A DNA stretch of 64,000 bases from Thinopyrum elongatum (lineage: Eukaryota > Streptophyta > Magnoliopsida > Poales > Poaceae). Under the pieces are notes generated by a model. The model worked only from the letters and a program-made list of their open reading frames with translations, did not search any database and was not told the origin of the DNA. The position numbers and the translations under genes are program-made. The stretch is taken from assembly GCA_011799875.1 (NCBI GenBank), contig CM022300.1:108017201-108081200 (forward strand). Direction: 5' to 3'. Below, piece by piece: positions 12,775 through 23,299 of the stretch (its first letter is position 1; each line of letters opens with the position of its first letter).

Positions 12775-13895
12775 CCTATGCCAGTCAGTCCGACAGAGGT
12801 GTGTCTTGTTCCTTCAACAGTTCCGACCGACGAAGGTTGACCAGCCTTGGCCTCGCCGAGGGGCGTATGAGATTTGTTTTCCTGATTCCACATGGCAGGA
12901 CTTGGGCATCTGTAGGCCATCTCTAGTGTTTTCTTCTTCTAGACGGTGTCAATACCTTCTAGTCTACATAGATGACTTTCCGGACGCTGTTTCTACGAGC
13001 TCATGGGTTTCAACAAGTTTTCTCCACTGGGAGGGAGGCCCAGAGGCGGCAATGACCTTTGTTCACGGTGCTCCGTCACTGGATGCAAGAGAAAGAAGAC
13101 TTTGACACTTCCAAGGGTTTTGATGTATTTTTCTATTTATGTAAAAGTATCTCATAAAGGTCCCTACTTAATATATGGCCTTTGGTCTTTCTAGAAAAAT
13201 AATTAGGATGAAAATCCAGTGCAAACCCTCCTGCTCAATCTCTCGCTAGTCAGTGTACCCATGCTCGGCATGGGTCTATTCTTTCTGCTCTCCCACGAGT
13301 GAGTCTTCCATGCCCGACTTTGTCTGGACTGTGGTCATGATAGATTCTTCATAGCCATGCACGCTTTAGATATAACAAGAACTTAAATCTACATCTATGA
13401 TCTATCTATTAATCTACTCTGCTCCCTAATTTTAAGGTCTCACAATTAATTTAGGTCTTATATTTGGATTTGAGGTCTTCAATTCGGACTTGGGTACGCG
13501 ATTTTGACCGTCAACACTTTCTCAAGGAGTTCCATCATTTAGTTCTCCTAATTCATGATGCTCCCTAGTTTTAGAGCTCTTCCATTCAGTTGAGGTGTTC
13601 AATATTTTGATTTGATTCATGATTTTGACCGGGTCAACGATTTTTCCAAATCAATTGGCAACAATCGGACTATAAAAACATATTAATCCCATGCACGCTT
13701 TCACCATCTGAAAAAATATAGCACCAATATAGTACATGCTGCCACCAACGCAAAAAAATTCTCCATATAAATATGGGTTAATTAGTAGATAACACATAAT
13801 CACACTACAAAAGGACCACCAAAACACTGCATTATAAACATTATAAATAAAAATAAAACACTCTCCATCGTCTTCCTCACTTGCCAAATCAAATA
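12775..13895. other. Intergenic, no recognised gene
   Basis: About 1.1 kb without homology I can name and without a long frame. CACTACAAAAGG at about 13804 resembles a CACTA-type terminus, but I see no partner for it. Confidence 0.5.
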
Positions 13896-14176
13896 CCCCC
13901 TCAATTCCAAAATATAAGGTGTATTAGTTTTTTGAAGTTAAATTACTTTTACTTTGGCCAAGTTTAGAGCTATTAGTATAGACGCCCACAATGCTAAACA
14001 AAATATGAAAATTGATTCCATGATGAATCTAATGATACCAATTTGATATTATGGATATTAACATAATTCTCTATAAATTTGGTCAAACTTATAAGGTTTG
14101 ACTTTTCAAAAAAGTAATGCACCTTATTTATTTATTTTGCAAATTTAATGCACTTTATATTTTGAAATAGAGTGAG
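13896..14176. mobile_element. Stowaway (Tc1/mariner-type) MITE
   Basis: A 281-bp element is flanked by TA (13894-13895 and 14177-14178). Its left end (CCCCCTCAATTCCAAAATAT) is an imperfect inverted copy of the right end (CTCACTCTATTTCAAAATAT on the minus strand). It has no coding capacity. Confidence 0.85.
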
Positions 14177-14706
14177 TAAACACTACTGCAGGTTGGTCCA
14201 AACGCGACAGTCCAATCAGAGACCCTTTGACGAAACTGTGTGCGATGCATTAATCACAAACGGTGATGTAATAAAACCGTCAAAAAAGATACAAAATGTT
14301 TGCAATGGCGGTGACATCAAACACGGTTCAGATTAGAGTTGCATGTGCGATGTGTGGCAAATAGTTAATCCAGCAGAACTGTTTGCGATGAGGAAGAACA
14401 AAAGAAACGGGCAGCCAGATGAGGGTGTGTGCGATATACGGCATACAGTTCACTAGGATGAACTGTGTGCGATTAGGCAACACAATAGAAACGGTCAGCC
14501 AGATCAAAGTGTGTGCGATGGAGGGCATACAATTCACTCAGATGAACTGTTTCCGATGAGCCAAGACAACAGAAACAGTTCAACTGAACAAGATGTGTCT
14601 GATACGCGGCAGACATGTCCATAATCAGAAATGTGTGCGAAGACCAATAATAACACAGACGATTGCTGCTAATGAGCCATGTGATTTGCTCTGTCTACAG
14701 AAGAAT

Positions 14707-14709
<3 letters not shown>

Positions 14710-14776
<67 letters not shown>
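14710..14776. repeat. (TA)n microsatellite
   Basis: An uninterrupted TA run of about 33 units lies inside the left arm. The right arm lacks it at the matching place. It produces two artefactual Tyr/Ile frames. Confidence 0.95.
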
Positions 14777-14777
<1 letters not shown>

Positions 14778-14874
14778 CTGAAATAAACATCCAATTACAT
14801 AAGTGACTATACAGATCATTCGCACACACCTCAATAAACAATTGCATGCATTCTAAACTAGGAGAAACGATCGT

Positions 14875-15618
14875 CTAGTCATCTACTCCTTGTGACGCTC
14901 CTGCCACTGCTCTATGGCTCGATCCCTCGTCTGGGATAGGAAGAAGACACTCCCTCATGTCAACGATCCACATGTACATCTCGTAGCTTGTGTACGTGTC
15001 CTTGGCCGCGTACTTGATGTGTTGTTCATCCAGTCTCTGATGACAGACACTGTGCCAGACATTCTTGTCCTTCTTGCTCTCATCCTTCATCTTCATGTAG
15101 TAGGGGTCAATGATGGCCGAGGCGAGGTGAACCAGGGAGTTCTGTTTGTTGTTGTCGCTGCCCTAGACCTTGTAGTGGTCCTGGATGTTGACAAGATTCT
15201 GGCGTTTCAAGCCCGAAACCTTGAGCGCTTTTAGATCATTGGTGGTGTCCACAATAGCGAAACTGTAGTCGGAGCTGTTGATAAACCTAGAGAAACGCTC
15301 GCAAGGCCTTGTGGCCAGGTGGTAGTGGTAGACGAGGACGTCATGTTGCACGCACAACTGGGCGACGGCAACCTTCTGATCGTGCCCAGCACGACCGCTG
15401 GTGAACTCGAGGTCGAAGCCGACCACTTGGTACTTGTCCTCAGCAAGCAACTGCTACGTAGTTTGGATGGAGCTCTCCACCGAGACCGGCTCGTTCGTGT
15501 ACACCACCAAGAGGGCCTTCCCCCTCACGTGGGTGTCCACGATGTGATGCGTGGTGAACTGTCCCCTGTTGTCGTCGTCGGCCGCTGGGAGCGCCATTGG
15601 AGCCACAGGGAGCGCCAT
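14875..15618 (-). pseudogene. 3'-5' exonuclease (RNase D/WRN-like), two stops
   Basis: Read from the ATG at 15618 to the stop at 14875, one frame of 248 codons is interrupted by TAG at 15454-15456 and TAG at 15163-15165. The DEDDy exonuclease motifs are visible: motif I (GFDLEFT), motif II region (TTNDLKAL) and motif III (KYAAKDTYTSYEMY, with the catalytic Tyr and Asp present). This family removes 3' nucleotides from RNA or DNA. The copy is inverted relative to the better-preserved gene at 39015-39695 and shares its upstream sequence. Without the stops the active-site residues are more canonical than in the other copy. It is presumably captured host sequence carried by the transposon. Confidence 0.8.
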
Positions 15619-15740
15619 TGGAACCGCTGGATGTCCTCCCTGTATGTGTCATCGTGGGTGTGCTTATTGTGTCGTGTGGTGCGAGAGATGAAGGTAAATG
15701 GCCGTAGGAATAAATGGGGGCCAGGCGGCCTGGATTCTCG

Positions 15741-16056
15741 GCGCGTCTACATGTCAATTTTTGCAGCGGGTAACTGCATCGTGGCGCCGCGCCCGGCGCA
15801 ACTGCATGCATAATGGCAGCACAAACGTACGTGATCGTGCGCCAGCCCCAAACACTGGCAGCGCGCGTGGAGGGACGAGGGCAGAGCGCCCGGAGGGACG
15901 TGAGAGCAGAGTGCGCGCGGCGGGACACGAGCAGAGCGCGCCGCGACCGCCTCAACCGCGAGCAACCACACACATAGAGCAGTTGAACACACACGGAATG
16001 ATCGTCTACAAGCCGGCCGGCAGGTGCGTCGCTGCGTAGAGAGCGGCTGTGTGCTA
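15741..16056. other. GC-rich spacer, no gene
   Basis: GC-rich sequence upstream of the minus-strand exonuclease pseudogene. Several overlapping frames are open on both strands because of composition only. Confidence 0.5.
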
Positions 16057-16291
16057 CTACCTCCGTCTTGGTCTATTAGTCCCCTTTATATTCCGTGCCA
16101 TATTTTGACCTTAAATTTAACCAACAAAATGTTAATGCATGTTATAAAAATTATATAATTGGAAACTATGTTCAAATACGAATCCAACGATATAATCTTT
16201 GGCGACATGCATTCGTATTTTATTATTTAAATCTCTATTCAAAATTTGGCACAAAAATACATAGACGACTTATAAACCATGACGGGGGTAG
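16057..16291. mobile_element. Stowaway MITE, copy 1 of a family
   Basis: A 235-bp element is flanked by TA (16055-16056 and 16292-16293). Its left end CTACCTCCGTCTTGGTCTAT is mirrored by CTACCCCCGTCATGGTTTAT on the minus strand. A related copy lies at about 34014-34243. Confidence 0.85.
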
Positions 16292-16534
16292 TAGGTAATT
16301 AAATCGCAAATATTTTTTTATTAATCGTATGTGTACGTGTCTTTTCATCCTCCTCTCGCACGTCTTGTCACCCCGCTGCCGCAGACTGCTTCGAGCGCAA
16401 GCTTGAGCAGTGCGCGGGGGTGTTCTTTTGGCCAAACGGTGGTGAGCCCATTCCCGCGCAACCGCGCAGGTTCCCGCGCAAGCTTTCCGCCCGACTCGGT
16501 GAAATCCCCCAAAATCCCAATGCTTACCGGCCTG

Positions 16535-16544
16535 CTATATAAAC
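16535..16544 (+). promoter_or_regulatory. TATA box of cargo ORF
   Basis: CTATATAAAC lies about 90 bp upstream of the first ATG (16625) and is followed by a pyrimidine-rich leader. Confidence 0.55.
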
Positions 16545-16729
16545 CCTCATGGTCGGCGAGTCCTGCGTCGCATTTTCCCCTCCCTCCCTGTATCTTATCT
16601 CGTCTGCTTCTCCCATAATCGCCAATGGCACCGATCCGTCATCATCGCTCAGCCACTCCGCCGTCATTAGAGGACAGCTCCAGCTGGGGGGCTACACCTT
16701 AGCGGCGGCTCAGTCCCGGGCGTAGTATA

Positions 16730-17482
16730 GTGCATGTGGCGTCCCTGTTGGGTGTGCATGGAACACCCACCACACGCTCCGCCGCCGCTGCTCGTCGGCA
16801 GCTGTTGTCGGCCGCTGTTGCCGCCACCCCACCATCAGCCGCTGTGGCCGCCACACCACCGTCGAAAGCCAGGGCCATCGCCCGCTCCGCCGCCGCGGCC
16901 CAAAGGTGGGAGGTGGCCGTCGTGGCCGCCACCCCACTGTCGGCCACCGTGGCCATCACCCGCTCCACCACTGCGACCCGAAGGCAAGAGGTGGTGGTCG
17001 TGACCGCCACCCCATCGTTGGCCGTCGTGGCTGCCAGCCCACCGTCGACCGCCGGGATCATCACCCACTCCACCATCGCCGCTCGAAGGAGGGAGGCGGA
17101 GGTGGAGGCCCGCACGTGCGTCATTGACCTTGTGCGCTACATCGAGTTCCTACGGGAGGTGGAGCGCCTCATCGAGCACGCAAAGAGCCTTACTGCAGCC
17201 ATGGCCGCAGCACACGTCGACGCAGAGGCGAGGAATCAGGAGATCTACGAGCAGTCCGGCCGCTTCGAGAGGGGTCGTTTGGAGCTGCAGAGGGCGTTCG
17301 AGGTGAGCGTCGCTGAAGGTGCAGCAGCGGCAGGCACCGTATTGCAGTTGTCTAGCTCATCGGTAGGCTCCTCCTCCTCTGCCTCTTACTGGGCACGCTC
17401 GACAGAGGAGAGGCTGCTGGAAGTAGTACAAAGCCCCTCTGTTGTAGTAGTATTTAGGGGCTATTTTGTTCAGTTCATCTGA
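16730..17482 (+). CDS. Uncharacterised Ala/Pro-rich ORF with helical C-half
   Basis: The ATG nearest the TATA box (16625) opens only about 25 codons before a TAG, so the true start or an upstream splice is unclear. The open frame 16730-17482 begins at a GTG. The first ~125 residues are low-complexity Ala/Thr/Val/Pro repeats with a period near 29 residues (VAATPLSATVAITRST and relatives) matching about 87-bp DNA repeats. Residues ~128-200 (VIDLVRYIEFLREVERL to GRLELQRAFEVSV) look like a helical, possibly coiled-coil, region. The end is Ser-rich, with AT-rich 3' sequence beyond. I do not recognise the protein. It lies inside the transposon structure and may be its own or captured; a decayed gene is equally possible. 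Confidence 0.35.
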   Translation: MHVASLLGVHGTPTTRSAAAARRQLLSAAVAATPPSAAVAATPPSKARAIARSAAAAQRWEVAVVAATPLSATVAITRSTTATRRQEVVVVTATPSLAVVAASPPSTAGIITHSTIAARRREAEVEARTCVIDLVRYIEFLREVERLIEHAKSLTAAMAAAHVDAEARNQEIYEQSGRFERGRLELQRAFEVSVAEGAAAAGTVLQLSSSSVGSSSSASYWARSTEERLLEVVQSPSVVVVFRGYFVQFI

Positions 17483-17892
17483 CTATAGATGTGGTGGAAC
17501 TGTACAACGTACTTAAAATTAGCTAGTATATATATAGTTGAACTAGCTATTTCAGTACGTGGTTGGCAACAATTGGGGACAAGTTTGGTCGGTTCAGCTG
17601 TCGAGTTGAACTGTTTGTATAAAGAACGACTGCTTAATCTATGAATGGAATCTATGCTTAATCTTCTCGGGGTCTATCGGAATAGAAGAGGGGGAAGAAA
17701 CAATAAATAAAAGGCAGACAATTGCAATCACAGATGCATGGCATGGCAGCACTTTATACGAGGGATGCCCTAATGCAGTACTACGCAAGTTAGTGGGAGC
17801 GGGAAATTATCCGGGAGTGTTCTCCCAGCTCCGGGTGATTATCGGACAGATGAAACAGAGGGGAAAGTTCCATGTTCACCATGCTAGATGCA
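17483..17892. other. 3' flank of ORF, no gene
   Basis: AT-rich sequence resembling a 3' untranslated region (TATATATATAG near 17527, AATAAATAAAAGG near 17702), then unclassified sequence up to the LTR-like segment. Confidence 0.4.
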
Positions 17893-19937
17893 TGTGACAG
17901 GTATGAGGAGGGCATATTCGGATTCGTCTCGTTTTTCTGAGCAACTTTCATGTAGAAAGTTTTTCGATCCGAGCTACGGTTTAAATTCTACGAATTTCTA
18001 AAGATTTTAGCATTTCCTGAAATTATTTCAATTTAACAGAATTAATGAAAATGTTTTATGATGTCAGCATGATGTATTGATGATGTCAGCAGTCAACAGG
18101 GCGCTGACCAGGTCAAACCTGACCTGTGGGACCCACTGGTCAGTGACTCAGCTAATTAAACAGAGTTGGTTTAAACTAATTAACCTAATTAGCAGGTGGG
18201 TCCCACTAGTCAGTGACTATCCTAATTACTAATTAAACTTTTAATTTCAAATTAGATTAATTACGCGTGGGACCCACACGTCAGTGGCCCACGGGTGCCC
18301 AGTCAGCACGTTGACTGGGTCAACCCATTCAACGGGGGCCTGTGGGGCCCGCTGGCAGTGACCCAGGGGTGGGCCCCAGGTGTGCCACGTCGGTGACCGG
18401 CGCCGGAGTTGCGCCGGCGAGCTCTCCGCGGCGGCCAAACATCGGAGAGGCTCGGATTTTCGCTACAGAGCGCCAAATCACGCGTTCTTGGTCTCATTCG
18501 AACGAGCGAACGACGCCGTGTCGATCTAGGGTGGTCTCGCGGCCGGAGGCGCACCATGGCGTCGATGGCGAGCATCGTGGCGGATGGCCGGAGTCGGGCG
18601 ATGGTGGAAACGGGGCAGCAGCGTGCAAACGAGCGAACAACGAGGCTAGCGAGGCCCTACGCGATGCGTTGAACTCCACGGACTCGACCTCGTGACCATT
18701 TGGTCATCAGAGCATCGCCGGCGACGAGCGCAGGCAGCGGCGCGTTCGGGCGCGCATCGGTCTAAGTGCTAGCGGGCACGGGGAAGCAAGTGTGTGTGCG
18801 CATCGTGTTCCTGGAAGCACCAGGAGCGCGTTGCTGTGCTCAGGTGAGCATGACGATGGCTGCATCGTCAGCCACGAGCTCGTCGATGGAGGCGAGCTTC
18901 GGCTACGGCGGCATCTACAGCTGGGGCGCGAGGAGGCGAGGAATAAGAGGGGAGAGGACGGGGTGGAGCTCACCATGTGGCTACGAAAAGCCATTGATGG
19001 TTTAGGAGCAGCAGAGCTCGCCGAAGAGGAAAGGGGATCACCGGCGGCCCGAGGTTGAAGACGAGGTCGCCGGGCTCGACTCGGTGGTTCCCGTCCAGAA
19101 TGGATGTGCGTAGTTGAAGGAGAGGTCTACGGCGGAGCTTCACGACATGTCGGCGGAGCTTGAGGATGCATGAGAGCGCGGGATCGATGGAGACGTAGCG
19201 GCGGTGGCGCTCGGTGGCATTGGGAGCGAGCGAGGGAGAGCAAGGAGGAGGGGGCGAATGGATGAGGAGGCCAGGGGGAGGAACGGGGCTTCGACCTTAT
19301 CTCCCCGCGTCGATGGGCGTCGGTGGCGTCGCGCTGTTGCCGTTTCGCCGGTGCGGTGCGCGGCGACCACGAGCGCGACTACGCGCATAGGTAAGAGAGA
19401 GAGAGAGAGGAGGAGAGATGGGCCGGCCTCAGGCACTGTGCACTTAGGCCCAGTGCACAGTGGCCTTTCTCTTTTTTTCCTTTTTAGTTTCTATTTTTTT
19501 TCTTTTTCAGAGAGGGTTTGGCAATATTTTGAGCCACCAAATGACTTTGTAAAATTGTGAAGTTTAGCCATATAAATACTAAGCAATATCCAGCACTTCC
19601 ACAAAAAGTTTGGACAATTTTGGAATTCATTGGGATTTTCCAAAAATTGAAGAGGCATTTTTAGTGCTGTTTTGGCACTATTTTAAATGCTTAGGCTCAT
19701 TTTGAGTTGATGATGATGTTGTATTCCTTAATAGCAAATTGTTTTGGAATATTTGCTAGAAGGTGAACATTTTTCTAGCAATTTTTGAACAACTTCATTT
19801 TGCACTTGAATTTGAATTTATTTCAGAGAGAAATTTGAATTGATTTTGTGTAACCACTGTGATGAAGCATTGAAAATGAAGATGACTTGGCATGTTTATC
19901 ATAAGAGCACATTGCTTTATTACACAGGGGTGTTACA
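17893..19937 (+). mobile_element. Probable solo LTR, about 2.0 kb
   Basis: The segment begins TGTGACAGG and ends GGGGTGTTACA, giving the TG...CA form. Its interior has the GGGACCCAC/GTCAGTGAC repeats (18120-18370), a GC-rich promoter-like middle and an AT-rich 3' part typical of grass LTRs. No clean 5-bp TSD is present (ATGCA left, GTTCA right), so the ends may be misplaced or mutated. The GC-rich open frames on both strands between 18240 and 19560 have no recognisable domain. Confidence 0.5.
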
Positions 19938-19944
19938 GTTCATA

Positions 19945-20270
19945 CTTGCACATATAGAACATCACGTTCTGAATAATTGGAATAAACAAGGCATACTACG
20001 AACAACCAAAGATTGCATTTGAAACTGGACATATGCTAACTACAAACAACCGAACAATAAAAAAACTTTAAAAGAGGCATATGCTAGCTATAACAGGCTT
20101 AACAACAAGCAAATATATGCATTCCTATCGGTATGTTTAAAACTGGATTGATGAAAATGTACTGCACAGTAAATAGTTGCACATATAGAGCATCACATTG
20201 TGAACAACTGAAATAAACAAGGCATACTGCAAACAACCAAAAATATAGCAATTAAAACTGGACATATTCT
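19945..20270. repeat. Direct repeat pair, about 94 bp each
   Basis: 19945-20038 and 20176-20270 are about 85% alike (CACATATAGA-CATCAC, AATAAACAAGGCATACT, ACTGGACATAT). They lie downstream of the minus-strand ORF at 20355, at a distance of 231 bp. A smaller tandem (CAAAACAAATCATGGGTT twice) lies at 20296-20353. Confidence 0.75.
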
Positions 20271-20354
20271 CACTACACTACAAAAGGGACTCGACAAAAC
20301 AAATCATGGGTTCCCCCCTGTGAAGAGGCATGACAAAACAAATCATGGGTTTCC

Positions 20355-21050
20355 TCACTTATCATAGATGGGCTCGTTTTTGTGGGAAGAGCACGGACCC
20401 TGGATGCGCTCCATGTTGTCGCAGATGGGCTCTTTCCCCTTGGAAGAGCACGGCTGTAGGGTGCCCTCCCAGATGTCGTAGACAGGATCTTTCCCCTTGG
20501 AAGAGCAGATGCACTCTTTCCCCTTGGAAGAGCCGGAGAGGGTGCCCTCCTCGTGGTCGCCGTCGATGAGGTCTGACTTGGAAGCTGTGGATCCCAAGCC
20601 AGTGTCGCAGAACGTGTCCTTCAGAAATGACAAAAGGGGCTCGATGGCGATGTAGGATGGAAAATTCTTGACAGCGAGCCAGAGGAGATCAGCGGCGGGG
20701 CCATGGATGAGATCAACGGCGGTTGAACCTGAGGGGTTGGGGGTGGGCCACTTAATCTGTGACATAGCCCACGTCAGGTCGTCGCTGTCGACGACCTTGG
20801 TGTCATAGCTAGCGTCCGCGACATACCCGCATACTCTAGCCCACTGATTGAGTGCCTGCGGCCAGTAATGGTCGTCAGCTTCCTTGAGGGCCACCTCGGC
20901 GACGTCAGGTGAAGAGACTGTGATACACCTCTTTTGGGCCAGTCGCTCCTCGAGATCCACGGGAAGCATAGCCGGGCTTAGGCTGCGACACTCTGGAGTG
21001 GGGGATGGGGATGGGGATCTGTGGGAAAGGGGGAGTTGGGCAGGCGTCAT
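20355..21050 (-). CDS. Uncharacterised protein with SSKGKE repeats
   Basis: An intact 231-codon frame starts at ATG 21050 (MTPAQLPLSHRS). Residues ~1-35 are Pro/Ser-rich. Residues ~45-160 form a folded-looking region (EADDHYWPQALNQWARVCGYV, DLTWAMSQIKWPTP, DLLWLAVKNFPSYIAIEPLL) I cannot assign. Residues ~175-231 contain four imperfect repeats of about 19 residues built on CSSKGKEPIYD. It is uninterrupted, unlike most neighbours. It lies in the interior of the 26-kb structure next to CACACGGTT-type motifs, so it may be a transposon-encoded accessory protein. Confidence 0.5.
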   Translation of the reverse strand: MTPAQLPLSHRSPSPSPTPECRSLSPAMLPVDLEERLAQKRCITVSSPDVAEVALKEADDHYWPQALNQWARVCGYVADASYDTKVVDSDDLTWAMSQIKWPTPNPSGSTAVDLIHGPAADLLWLAVKNFPSYIAIEPLLSFLKDTFCDTGLGSTASKSDLIDGDHEEGTLSGSSKGKECICSSKGKDPVYDIWEGTLQPCSSKGKEPICDNMERIQGPCSSHKNEPIYDK

Positions 21051-21344
21051 CTAAGAAACTCAGGGCGGCCTGGGTATGGAGATCGGTGGGTAAGCTGCAC
21101 GGGCAAACCGGCAGATGTTGACAATAGAGGCCTTGCGGCGGCGGCGGCGACCTTGCTAGGGTTTAGAGCGAGGGAGGGGTTGTGGTGGGGGGGTGTGCGC
21201 GCGCGTGCCCGAGGAGGTTTTGGTGTGTGTGGGGGGGGGGCGGGGGTGTGTTTGAGGAAATGACGCGGCTACTGAAATTTTTACTACGCGGGAGTCAAAC
21301 GCTGGAGTGAAATGCCGGGGCTATTGAAAGTTTGGATGATGGTG

Positions 21345-21481
21345 CATCACACACAGTCCGGAAATAACAACCGTGTGTTATGAAACAGAAAAACCCTCGA
21401 GGCAGGCAGATATTTTCGAGGGATGCAGGCGGGAGCGGGAACAACAAACATCACACACGGTCGAAACATAATAACCGTGTG
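21345..21481. repeat. Subterminal-type inverted motifs
   Basis: Two near-copies of CATCACACAC-GTC...AACCGTGTGTTAT occur (about 21350-21387 and 21448-21485), each a short hairpin. The second is cut by the LTR inserted at 21487 and continues at 23130. Confidence 0.65.
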
Positions 21482-21486
21482 TTATC

Positions 21487-23129
21487 TGATATGTCTCCAA
21501 TGTATCTATAATTTATGAAGTATTCATGCCGTTATATTATCATTCTTGGATGTTTTACAATCATTTTATAGCAACTTTATATCATTTTTTGGGACTAACC
21601 TATTGACATAGTGCCCAGTGCCAGTTGCTGTTTTTTGCTTGTTTTTTACATCGCAGAAAATCAATACCAAAGGGAGTCCAAACGCAGCGAAACTTTTTGG
21701 AGATTTTTTCTGGACTAGAAGACACCCGGTGGGCCAAAGAAGTACCAGAGGGGAGCTCCGAGGAGAGCACAACCCACCAGGGCACGCCTGGGGGCCCTGG
21801 CGCGCCCAGGTGGGTTGCGCCCACCTCGGTGGCCTCCCGCACCGCCTCTTCGCCCTATAAATTCTCAAATATTCCAAAAACCCTCGAGGTAACCCTAGAT
21901 CAGAAGTTCCGCCGCCGCAAGCCTCTGTAGCCACGAAAAATCAATCTAGACCCTATTCCGGCACCCTGCCAGAGGGGGAAATCATCACCGGTGGCCATCT
22001 TCATCATCCCGGCGGCCACCATGATGAGGAGGGAGTAGTCCACCCTCGGGGCTGAGGGTTTGTACCAGTAGCTATGTGTTTAATCTCTCTCTCTCTCTCG
22101 TGTTCTTGAGATGGCACGATCATGATGTATCGCGGGCTTTGTTAATATAGTTGGATCATATGGTGTTTTCCCCTCTCTATCTTGTTGTGATGAATTGAGT
22201 TTTCCCTTTGAGATTTCGTTTTATCGGATTGAATACTTTTATGGATTTGAGAGCACTTGATCTATGTCTTGGCACTCAATTCGTGGATTCCCGAGGTGAC
22301 ATTGGGGTAATCTATGCATAGGGGTTGATGCACGTTTTCTTCCTTGTTTCTCTGGTAGAAATCTTGGGGCACTCTTTGAGGTTCTTTGTGTTGGATTGAG
22401 TATTATGAATCTGAAATTGTTTGATGCATATCGCATAATCAACTCACGGATACTCGCAGTGACATTGGAGTATCTAGGTGACATTAGAGTTGGTTAATGT
22501 GTATCATATGGTGTTATTTTAGTATGAACTCTTGGTTAGATCGATCGGAAAGAATAGCTTGGCGTTATTTCAGTACGAACTCTAGGATAGATTGATCGGA
22601 AAGAATAGCTTTGAGGTGGTTTCGTACCCTACAAACAATTTCTTCTTATGTTCTCCGCTAGATAAGAACTTTGGAGTGATTCTTCATCGCACTTTGAGGG
22701 ATGGTTATATGATCCAATTATATTAGCATTGTTGAGAGATTGCACTAGCGAAAGTACGGACCCTAGGCCTTGTTTTCAAGCATTGCAATACCGTTTGTGC
22801 TCCGTTTTATCACTTGCTACCTTGCTGTTTTTATTTATCCAGATTATAAAAATATATTTCTACCATCCATATTACACTTTTATCACCATCTCTTCACCGA
22901 ACTAGTGCACCTATACAATTTGCCATTGTATTGGGTATGTTGGGGACACAAGAGACTTTTAATTATTTGGTTGCAGGGTTGCTTGAGAGAGACCATCTTC
23001 ATCCTACACCTCCCACGGATTGATAAACCTTAGGCCATACACTTGAGGGAAATTTGCTACTGTCCTACAAAACTCTGCGCTTGGAGGCCCAACACGAGTC
23101 TACAAGAACAAGTTGTGTAGTAGACATCA
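21487..23129 (+). mobile_element. Solo LTR, 1643 bp, TSD TTATC
   Basis: It starts TGATATGTCTCC and ends GTAGTAGACATCA, with TTATC at 21482-21486 and 23130-23134. It is the same LTR family as the element at 24883-31540. A TATAAATTC promoter-like box lies near 21856. Removing it restores a hairpin motif that resembles the intact copy near 21380. Confidence 0.92.
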
Positions 23130-23299
23130 TTATCAAACAGAAAAAACCTGCAGGCGGGTAGATATTTTTGAGAGGGGAAGCCTCCTGGAGCCCAATGTAC
23201 TGTGCGGATGTGCGTGACAGGGGCACTGCCGTGGCACACGGTTAGTGTGAGTGAACCGTGTCTGTTGCGTCATCCGACTTGTCTAATGTTCATAAATTT

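Larger units (their letters stand above)
14181..15740. repeat. Left inverted arm
   Basis: The segment is inversely homologous to about 38820-40470. It covers the terminal motif, a row of CACACGGTT-like and GTGTGCGAT motifs (14190-14640), the exonuclease pseudogene and its promoter-side sequence (CCCCCATTTATT on the minus strand near 15705). Confidence 0.75.

Noticed and set aside
13804..13815. CACTACAAAAGG as the left end of the large transposon
   Set aside because: It has no matching inverted partner and lies outside the Stowaway MITE; the inverted homology begins at 14181.
14593..14834. Two frames with long Ile-Tyr runs
   Set aside because: Translation of the (TA)n microsatellite.
17874..17878. 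GTTCA as TSD of the 17893-19937 LTR (matching 19938-19942)
   Set aside because: Using it would make the LTR start with CC rather than TG, so the match is probably chance.
18240..19560. GC-rich frames suggesting a gene in the 17893-19937 segment
   Set aside because: Frames overlap on both strands, lack domains and lie in an LTR-like segment with TG/CA ends.
21566..21934. Open frames in LTRs (also 25412-25723, 31102-31410, 46628-47035, 52603-52987) with similar peptides
   Set aside because: They recur because the LTRs are homologous; they lie on both strands, vary in length and carry no domain.
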